A stretch of DNA of 10,089 bases from Polyrhizophydium stewartii (taxonomy: Eukaryota; Chytridiomycota; Chytridiomycetes; Rhizophydiales): contig JADGIZ010000687.1 of the NCBI GenBank assembly GCA_027604665.1, positions 1 to 10,089 on the forward strand, in the 5' to 3' direction. Below the pieces are notes generated by a model. The model was given only the letters and a program-made list of their open reading frames with translations. It had not been told where the DNA came from and did not search any database. The position numbers were made by a program, and so were the translations under genes. Positions 1-7,300 of the stretch are shown one piece after another (position 1 is the stretch's first letter; each line of letters begins with the position of its first letter).

Positions 1-3000
1 CTCGGGGGCTGGGGCCGCGGCGACGGCAGCACACAAGGCAGGCTGCTGTCGGACACGGCCGGTGCGACGGGCCAGGCACGCGGCCCTGCAGGCGGTGCCG
101 ACGCTGACGCGGCACTGGGCGTCGGCGGCGATCTCGGCGTGGACGCCGACGGCGCACTCGCTCGTCTCGCTCGGCCTGCTGGCGTCGATGCTGGGTCGTC
201 TGCGGCGCACCAGCCTGCGCAGCTGGGAAGCGGCGATCCGTCGGTGAATGCGACGCCCGACGACGCGCTGGTGTGGCATACAGTGCTGTCAGGCATGCCC
301 GCACTCGAGAAGCAAGCCGTTGCAAGAGCACTGGGCATCAAAGATGTCGACCATACTTCTGAATCCGAGTTGCATCGCAAGGTCCTTGAGCATCCCGAGT
401 TTGTGCAGCTCGGCGACGCGGCCAAGCTCCAGCTTCTGCTCCGATACAAGTCGCACAATATCACCGACGAGACCATCAAGAATTTGCCCACGCACTTTCT
501 CCGGAGTCTCTCCAGCAAGTTCCTTGGCCACCGTGATGGTAGAAACCAGGAACTTCGTGAGGGCATCTTGTCGAATCCTGGCTTCCGCAAGCAGATCGAG
601 CGAGTGCGAGAGCATGGCATGACACTGGAGCCGCCTGATGATGCTGAGCGCATCACGCAATGTGAGGCATGCGCCATGCACGCCGATCCTGCTTGTGCGG
701 CGAATTGCAGGCTGACCGCATCTTTGCCAACCAAAGTGCTCGCTCGTCTCATGCAGTTCATCGACGTCGATGCTGAGTCGTCTGCAACACACCATCCAAC
801 GCAGCTGGGAAGCGGCGATCCGTCGGTGAATGCGACGCCCGACGACGCGCTGGTGTGGCATACAGTGCTGTCAGGCATGCCCGCACTCGAGAAGCAAGCC
901 GTTGCAAGAGCACTGGGCATCAAAGATGTCGACCATACTTCTGAATCCGAGTTGCATCGCAAGGTCCTTGAGCATCCCGAGTTTGTGCAGCTCGGCGACG
1001 CGGCCAAGCTCCAGCTTCTGCTCCGATACAAGTCGCACAATATCACCGACGAGACCATCAAGAATTTGCCCACGCACTTTCTCCGGAGTCTCTCCAGCAA
1101 GTTCCTTGGCCACTGTAATGGCACGATCGAGGAGCTTCGTGAGGGCATCTTGCCGAGCCCTGGCTTCCGCAAGCAGATCGAGCGCGTGCGCGAGCATGGC
1201 ATGACTCTGGAGCCGCCTGATGATGGTAAGCGCATCACGCAATGTGAGGCGTGTGCCATGCGCGCCGATCCTGCTTGTGCGAAGAATCGCAGGCTGACCG
1301 CATCTCTGGCAACCAAAGTGCTCGCTCGTCTCATGCAGTTCATCGACGTCGATGCTGAGTCGTCTGCAACACACCATCCAACGCAGCTGGGAAGCGGCCA
1401 TCCGTCGGTGAATGCGACGCCCGGCGACATGCCGGCGTGGCATACAGTGCTGTCAGACATGCCCACATTCGAGAAGCGCGCCATCGCAAAGGCACTGGGC
1501 ATCAAGTCTGTCGACCATACTTCTGACTCTAAGTTGCATCGCAAGGTCCTTGAGCATCCCGAGTTTGTGCAGCTCGGCGACGCGGCCAAGCTCCAGCTTC
1601 TGCTCCGATACAAGTCGCACAATATCACCGACGAGACCATCAAGAATTTGCCCACGCACTTTCTCCGGAGTCTCTCCAGCAAGTTCCTTGGCCACCGTGA
1701 TGGTAGAAACCAGGAACTTCGTGAGGGCATCTTGTCGAATCCTGGCTTCCGCAAGCAGATCGAGCGTGTGCGCGAGCATGGCATGACACTGGAGCCGCCT
1801 GATGATGCTGAGCGCATCGCGCGATGTGAGGCGTGCGCTATCCACGATCCTGCTTGTGCGGCTAATCGCAGGCTGACCGCACCTCTGCCAACCAAAGTTC
1901 TCGCTCGTCTCACACAGCCTGTTGGCGTCGATGCTGGGTCGCTTGCGGCACAACAGCCAGCGCAGGCGGCCAGCGGCGATCTCTCAGCAGACGGGATGCC
2001 CAGCAACGACAAGCCGACATGGCGCATGGTGCTATCACGCACGGTTGCGTTCGAGAAGCAAGCCGTCGCAAAGGCACTCGGGGCCAAAAATGCCAGCAAG
2101 ATGTCGGCCGGCAAGGCTGAGCACATGATCGTCACAAACCAAGTATTCTCCAAGGTCAGCAATGAATCAAAACTCAAGTTTCTCCTGGCATACCGACCAC
2201 ACAACATCACCGAAGATACGATCAATGATCTGCCGAAAGACTATTTAAAATACCTCGCCAGAAAGTTTGATGTACACACAAGAGCATCTTTGGATTCCTT
2301 GCAAAGAGCAATCCTGTCGAGTGCCGGCTTCCACAAGCAGATCGAGCGAGTGCACAAGCATGGCATGACTCTGGAGCCGCCTGATGGTTTTGCTGAGTGC
2401 ATCACGCAATGTAGGGCATGAGCTATGCACGCCGATCCTGCTTGTGCAGCGAATCGCAGGCTGACCGCATCTCTGGCAACCAAAGCGCTCGCTCGCATCG
2501 AGCAGCTCATCGGCGTCGATGCTGGGTCGTCTGCGACACACCGGTCGGTGCAAGCGGGCAGCGGCGATTTCCTTGCATATGCGACGCCCGGCGACTTGCC
2601 GGCGTGGCGCACAGTGCTGTCAGACATGCCCACATTCGAGAAGCGCGCCGTTGCAAAGACACTGGGCATCAAAAATGCCCATATCTTTTCAGACTTGGTT
2701 TTGAGTTACAAGATCCTTGTCTATCCAGCGTTTGTGCAGCTCAGCGACGCCGCGAAGCTCCAGCTTCTACTCCGGTTCAAGTCGCACAATATCACCGACC
2801 AAATCATCGAGGGTCTGCCATGGAACTTTCTCATTCATCTCTCAGACAGGTTTCTCGGTCGCCGTGATGGCACAAACAAGGAGCTTCGCAAACATCTCTT
2901 GTCGAGCCCTGGCTTCCGCAAGCAGATCGAGCGTGTGCACGAGCATGGCATGACTCTGGAGCCGCCTGTTGATGATGGTGAGCGCATCGCGCGATGTGAG

Positions 3001-3822
3001 GCATGCGCCATGCGCGCCGATCCTGCTTGTGCGGCGAATCGCAGGCTGACCGCATCTCTGGCAACCAAAGCACTCGCTCGTCTCATGCAGTTCATCGACG
3101 TCGATGCTGGGTCGTCTGCGACACACCATCCAACGCAGCTGGGAAGCGGCGATCCGTCGGTGGATGTGACGCCCGGCGACGCGCCGGCGTGGCATACAGT
3201 GCTGTCAGGCATGCCCGCATTCGAGAAGCAAGCCGTTGCAAGGGCACTGGGCATCAAAGATGTCGACCACATTCCTGAGTCCGAGTTGCATCGCAAGATC
3301 CTTGAGCATCCCGTGTTTGTGCAGCTCGGCGACGCGGCCAAGCTCCAGCTTCTGCTCCGATACAAGTCGCACAATATCACCGACGAGACCATCAAGAATT
3401 TGCCCACGCACTTTCTCCGGAGTCTCTCCAGCAAGTTCCTTGGCCACCGTGATGGTAGAAACCAGGAACTTCGTGAGGGCATCTTGTCGAATCCTGGCTT
3501 CCGCAAGCAGATCGAGCGAGTGCGAGAGCATGGCATGACACTGGAGCCGCCTGATGATGCTGAGCGCATCGCGCGATGTGAGGCATGCGCCATGCGCGCC
3601 GATCCTGCTTGTGCGGCGAATCGCAGGCTGACCGCATCTCTGCCAACAGCACGCGATGGGGTAGTTTTGGCGACGCCTGATATCAACGCTGAGTCCAAGA
3701 ACGCAATCGACACACGCGAACCATCGAGCTCGACTTCAGAGCTCCCCTCTCATCCGCTTCCATCCACGGCAGTCGCTGGCGGCTCCACGGAGATGCTGAC
3801 GCTTCACAACAAGCCCCTGTGA
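1..3822 (+). CDS. Tandem-repeat protein of unknown function, six exon-intron units, 5' end outside window
   Basis: I do not recognise this protein. Frame 1 is open from base 1 with no ATG before 295, so the true start lies upstream of the window. The proposed exons are <1-661, 737-1243, 1319-1825, 1898-2410, 2486-2995, 3071-3577 and 3650-3822. All introns are phase 1, and the spliced product is at least ~1125 residues. A Gly/Ala/Asp-rich leader (1-154) precedes six units of 169-171 residues, and a Ser/Pro-rich tail of ~57 residues ends at TGA 3820-3822. Conserved stretches per unit include EKQAVARALGIKDVD, LQLLLRYKSHNITDETI, LPTHFLRSLSSKFLG, GFRKQIERV and HGMTLEPP. Differences between units are often conservative (L/F, V/I, R/K) and indels are multiples of three, which supports this frame. 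No signal peptide or membrane segment is visible. Codon use is more AT-rich than in the flanking genes. Without splicing, the frame would be cut by TGA at 2419-2421 into two products. Confidence 0.7.
155..736 (+). repeat. Repeat unit 1 (exon part 155-661, putative intron 662-736)
   Basis: Homology to the other units begins at about 154-155, just where the coding exon would begin after the intron acceptor in later units. No AG acceptor is present here, so unit 1 is fused directly to the Gly/Ala-rich leader. The first ~50 bases (155-220) are diverged. From about 220 the unit is almost identical to unit 2 for roughly 300 bases. The putative intron starts GTGAGG, has CTGAC at 712-716 and ends AAAG at 736 (75 bp, phase 1). 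Confidence 0.85.
737..1318 (+). repeat. Repeat unit 2 (exon 737-1243, putative intron 1244-1318)
   Basis: Length is 582 bp, same as unit 1. The first ~370 bases of the exon core match unit 1 nearly base for base. The distal third instead resembles unit 5: it reads GAGCTTCG, GAGCCCTGG and GACTCTGG where units 1, 3 and 6 read GAACTTCG, GAATCCTGG and GACACTGG. The putative intron is 75 bp, starts GTGAGG and ends AAAG. Confidence 0.85.
1319..1897 (+). repeat. Repeat unit 3 (exon 1319-1825, putative intron 1826-1897)
   Basis: The proximal exon part differs from units 1 and 2 (DMPTFEKRAIAKALGIKSVD, shared partly with unit 5). The middle is identical to units 1 and 2, and the distal part carries the GAACTTCG/GAATCCTGG version shared with units 1 and 6. 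The putative intron is one codon-length shorter (72 bp) but keeps GTGAGG, CTGAC and the AAAG end, so the reading frame is unaffected. Confidence 0.85.
1898..2485 (+). repeat. Repeat unit 4, diverged core (exon 1898-2410, putative intron 2411-2485 containing the TGA)
   Basis: This is the most diverged unit over its exon core (for example KALGAKNASKMSAGKAEH and LPKDYLKYLARKFDVH), yet it keeps the spacing of hydrophobic positions, the NIT motif and LPxxxLxxLxxxF. The last ~90 exon bases (GFHKQIERVHKHGMTLEPP) and the intron are close to the other units. The intron begins GTAGGG instead of GTGAGG, so GT is kept. It contains TGA at 2419-2421 where the other units have TGC, and ends AAAG at 2485, 75 bp in all. 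Confidence 0.8.
2486..3070 (+). repeat. Repeat unit 5 (exon 2486-2995, putative intron 2996-3070)
   Basis: Moderately diverged in the exon core (KTLGIKNAHIFSDLVLSYK, LPWNFLIHLSDRFLG) but with all landmark motifs. It has one extra codon in the distal part (PPVDDGER against PPDDGKR or PPDDAER). The distal part is of the unit 2 type. The putative intron is 75 bp, starts GTGAGG, carries CTGAC and ends AAAG. Confidence 0.85.
3071..3649 (+). repeat. Repeat unit 6, last copy (exon 3071-3577, putative intron 3578-3649)
   Basis: The exon closely matches units 1 and 3, including the GAACTTCG/GAATCCTGG distal part. Its distal GAGCGAGTGCGAGAGCATGG is shared exactly with unit 1. Homology continues through the putative intron and stops at its 3' end: other units read CCAACCAAAG and this one reads CCAACAG, after which the sequence is unrelated to the array. 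The intron is 72 bp, phase 1, with a stronger CAG acceptor. Confidence 0.8.
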
Positions 3823-3913
3823 TGCTGTTTCTCGCCCACATGCCAATGAAGCCCTTCAAACTCACGAGCTGCAAGCAGATGTTCCAAACCGCGCGCTGCG
3901 ACGCAAGTCGTCA
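3823..3913. other. Short spacer without recognisable features
   Basis: Ninety-one bases between the stop of the repeat gene and the first ATG of the SAP reading frame. I see no AATAAA, TATA-like box, hairpin or repeat. Frame 2 is open across it from 3800, so it could be coding if the SAP frame belongs to a spliced upstream exon. Confidence 0.4.
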
Positions 3914-4312
3914 ATGGCATCCGCCGATCCTGCCGCCATCGAGCAGCCGTCTCCTCACAAGCCTCGATCGCGCAAGCCCGCCACGCCGGCCGCGCCAGCA
4001 GTTCCCGAGACAGACTGCGCATCAGAACCGGCCGCAGCGACACCTGAACCAAGTGCTGCCGACTGGACCACGGCGCTTGCGAGGCTCGGCGTCGCACAGC
4101 TGCAAGGCGTGTGCCGGTCGCTCGGCATCTCGACAGGCGGCACAAAGCCGCAGCTCCTTGAGCGCGCACGGTGCCGCAGTCGATCCTCGCCATCGACATT
4201 GGGCTGGCCAACTTGGGCTTTGCGCACATCCGGCTGTCGCGCGGCGGATCTGGCGGGCGGCAACCAGACCAGGCAGGCCAAGCGGCGATGCCGGGTGTTT
4301 ATTCAGTCATGA
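3914..4312 (+). pseudogene. Broken SAP-motif / Cce1-Ydc2-type Holliday-junction resolvase remnant
   Basis: From ATG 3914, frame 2 gives 132 residues. It has a Pro/Ala-rich, basic N-terminus (HKPRSRKP at ~15-22) and then a SAP-like motif at about residues 53-86 (LARLGVAQLQGVCRSLGI...TKPQLLERA), a helix-extended-loop-helix DNA-binding element. After position ~4165 the sense continues in frame 1: SILAIDIGLANLGFAHI at 4180-4230. This resembles the first beta-strand and catalytic-Asp motif (Asp at 4195-4197) of fungal mitochondrial resolvases of the Cce1/Ydc2 family, RNase H fold, whose members often carry an N-terminal SAP-like element. The switch needs a 1- or 2-base frameshift, and I find no workable GT-AG intron for it. 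The remaining ~200 residues of the catalytic domain with the other acidic residues are missing, because the convergent gene begins there. Frame 2 itself stops at TGA 4310-4312. It could instead be a short SAP-only gene. Confidence 0.5.
4298..4303 (-). promoter_or_regulatory. AATAAA polyadenylation signal overlapping the stop codon
   Basis: On the minus strand the last codons read ATG ACT GAA TAA AC, so AATAAA spans the TAA stop (4301-4299). The hexamer matches the canonical eukaryotic cleavage and polyadenylation signal. Its position implies a 3' UTR of only a few tens of bases, running into the convergent SAP frame. The match could be by chance, but no other AATAAA is obvious just downstream. 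Confidence 0.4.
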
Positions 4313-7300
4313 CGGACGGGGCACTCAACTCCTCAACATCAGCATCGGGATCCAAGCCCCCACCCTCAGTCTCTGCCCCGGTTTCGGTGGCGGCAGAGAC
4401 GCTTGTCGCAGCGACGGCAGCAGCAGCGGCAGGATCGGCAGCTTCAGCAGGAGAAGGCGGCCGCATCACAGCCATCGTCGTCGTCACGGTGTTGACCTTG
4501 AACGCCACCGTGCGGCTCGAGATGATGCTTGTCGAGTTATCCCACAAGAAGATGAACACGCCAAACCGGCCGGTGATGTCCATGCTCGCTGACACGGCGC
4601 CGCCGACCATGCGCGCCGAGTTGAGCCGCGCGGGCGGGACGACCATCTGCCGGTGCAGCGAGCCCGAGGCCATAAACTCGGCATTGAGGTTGACGACGGA
4701 CGGCACCGCGGAGCCTGCCTGTCCAGGTGCACCAGCTGACGCCGCGGTCGTGCCGAGGAGCGCCGAGCGCTGCGAGTCGACCTTGGATCGGGCAGCGGCG
4801 AAGCGCGACGACAGCATGGATGCCACGGTGCGCGGTGGCGACGCTGCTGAGCCCGCCGGCGGCGGCGGCGAAGAGACAGACTGCGCTGGCGCTGGTGCCG
4901 CTGGGTCGCGGCCCACCGCGGCCGCCAGCCTCTCCGATAACGACGCGCGCGGCGGCATCGGAGGCGGCACGTTGCCATGCAACTGCTCCCCGCTCGATCC
5001 AAGATCCGCGCCGTCGCCGCCGTGCGCGGCATCGAGCGTCGACGTGTCTGAGTGGACGTCCGCCCGCGAGTCCTCATGGCGCGCAGACGCATGGGACGGG
5101 TCGGCCACCCCGGCATTCGACGAGCGGCGCTGCGACCCACCTGCAGACGCCGCGAACGCATACACGGGCGGCTCGAATGGCGTCGCAGGCGGAATGCTGA
5201 CAGCATCGACCAGCGGCTCGTAAAAGATGCCAAAGTTGATATCCGACCCGCCCGTGGTGAACTCCCACTCGAGCACGGTGCGCGTCGCCCCGCCGTCCAT
5301 CACGGCGTCGGCGCCAGCCGTCGAGGCGTCGTAGACGATGGGCAGGGCAAAGTAGGTGTTGCGCTGGATGGCGACCTCGGCGCATGCGCCGATGCGCGCC
5401 AGCTCGACGATCTGCGTGGACGGCGCCTGACCACCGGCATGCTGCGCCTCGTGCTCGGCCAGCGACTGCGATGACCCCTGGGGCGAGTTGCGCGTCGCCA
5501 TGCCAACAAGCCCAAGCGAGCCCAATCCGGCGGCAGCAGCAGAGGCGACCAGCACAGCAGGCGGCTCGAGATTGTGCACGAGGCACTTGTACGCAAAGCT
5601 CTTGGAGACCTTCTTGCTCTGGATCATGAGATTGTCCCACACGAGTACAAAGACGCCCGAGCCGAATCCCGAGACAAGCGCGGTGCCGTACGCCGGCCCC
5701 GTGTACGACTGGACGGCCGCGACAGGGAACAGGTCGCGCGACGTGTCCGACGACGGCGCAAACGGCAGCAGCTGCACGACGGGCCGCTGGCTCGTGTGCG
5801 GGTTGTCGGGCACAAAGATGATGCCGAAACGGGCGGCGGCCTCGGAGCGCATCATGTGCTCCCACTCGAGCACCACGGCTGGGCCAAACGCAGCGCGGTT
5901 GAACGGGATCTCGACGCGCACAATGTCCTTGGGGTGCAGCACCCGCTCAATGTACGGCTCGCGGCCAAACTCGGTCATCTCGAACGCAAGCGAGCGGCGC
6001 GGCGCAATGATCGAGATCTCGCCCGACGATGCATGCGCCGCTGCGCCGGCGTTCGCGGCAACCTGCGCGGCCGCGTTGGCCGCGACGGCAGCGACCGCGG
6101 CGGCCGCACGTGCACCCGCTGCAATAGTCGCAAGCGTCTTGGGCCCAAGAACCGGGGCCGACGCCGATGGCGCATGCTGCAATCCAAGCGCGCTGGCAAT
6201 GGACGCCGACGCGGACCGCTCCTGCGCGCCGTCGGCCGCAGCCGTGGCCGATCTCGCCTGGCGGCGCGGCAGCGATGGCTGCGACCCGGCGTTGCCGTCG
6301 CCAGGTGTCTCCAGCGGCGCATGGCGCGCAGACACGTCTCCGTCCGTGCCAACGAGCTCATAACTGGCATCGTCGCCCATATCGTCCTGTGCATCTTGTG
6401 ACGCCTGCTGCGATGCCGACCGCCCTGGCAGCCACGATGCGTTGCTGGTCTTGCGGTTCTTCATCAAATAGTTGGCCGTGTTCCCGAGATAGTTCTTGAT
6501 CTTGTCGATGCGGCGGCCATCGGCCTCGGGGGCCGATCCTGCTCCCTGGTTCCCAGCAAACGCCGTGGCCCAACCGGTGCCGGCAAGCGCACTGGAGCCG
6601 CCGGCTCCGGCAAGCGTCGTGCCCGACGCATTGGATCCGCCGCCGCCAAAGGGAAACACGCGGCGCCGGCGCACCTCGCCGGTCGCCTCTGCCGCCGCGT
6701 CACTAAAGTCGCGCGACAGCTGGTCGAGATCCTCGATAAACTGCTTGAGCTTGCGGCAGCTCTGCGTGTCGACCTCGAGCTTCTGCAAGTCGGGAGACAG
6801 GTGCGCGACGATGGTCACGCGGCACGATCCCTTGGGGTCCGCCGGAAGCGGCACAACGTGGTATCCGTAAATGTACACGCATGCTTGATGCTGCTGCTGT
6901 TGCTTTCCATCGCCGGCCGTCGCCGCGGCATCTTCGGGCGTCCTGGCAAGCCCCGCCGGCTGCGGGCTCGTCGACGGCGCCGCCTGCTTGGCCTTGGACG
7001 AGAGCGACGCCGACGACGACATGGGTCGCGGGCTGCGCAGCGCGGCAGCAGATCCCGACGGCGAGGGCGTCAGCGTGGCCGCAGCAGGCGTCGCTCCGCC
7101 ATCTGCAGGCACATCAACCGGCCGCGACCGGGAAACCACGGGACTGGCGCGCTCGCCGCCGTCGGCAGGGACACGCAGGTGGCGTGAGACGTCCGGGTCC
7201 TGGTCTCCGTCGTCGCCGTCGCTCGCGGCGCCCTCCGACTCGGCCACACGGCCGCCATCAGCGCCCGCCTCAGACGCCGCATCCAGTGCACCGCCGACAT

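Noticed and set aside
661..697. CCHC zinc knuckle in the repeat unit (CEACAMHADPAC)
   Set aside because: Spacing differs from the classical C-x2-C-x4-H-x4-C, the His is Arg in units 2, 5 and 6, and the stretch is probably intronic.
662..753. Alternative repeat-unit acceptor at CTCATGCAG, ending at about 753
   Set aside because: It looks stronger as a splice site, but joining it to the phase-1 donor shifts the frame and meets TGA within a few codons. The AAAG end keeps the frame in all units.
289..1953. Three long minus-strand open frames (190, 190 and 166 codons) recurring with the 582 bp period
   Set aside because: They are the antisense shadow of the repeat units. Because the unit is a multiple of three, the same open antisense frame recurs. 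Substitution pattern and conserved motifs favour the plus-strand frame.
2410..2421. TGA replacing a Cys codon in a C-x2-C context, giving a CRA-U selenocysteine-like motif
   Set aside because: The Cys-to-TGA change and C-x2-U spacing look like a selenoprotein redox motif, but the site lies in the putative intron, other units show no redox fold, and I see no clear SECIS-like element. A spliced-out stop is the simpler reading.
139..2421. Gene start at GTG 139 and gene end at TGA 2421
   Set aside because: The frame is open upstream to base 1 and no ATG occurs before 295, so 139 is not a credible eukaryotic start. The downstream units continue in the same frame after the TGA.
4171..5223. A 350-codon plus-strand frame starting with the resolvase-like motif
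   Set aside because: Only the first ~20 residues resemble a protein family. After about 4230 it is antisense to the GOLD coding sequence, and no further resolvase motif appears.
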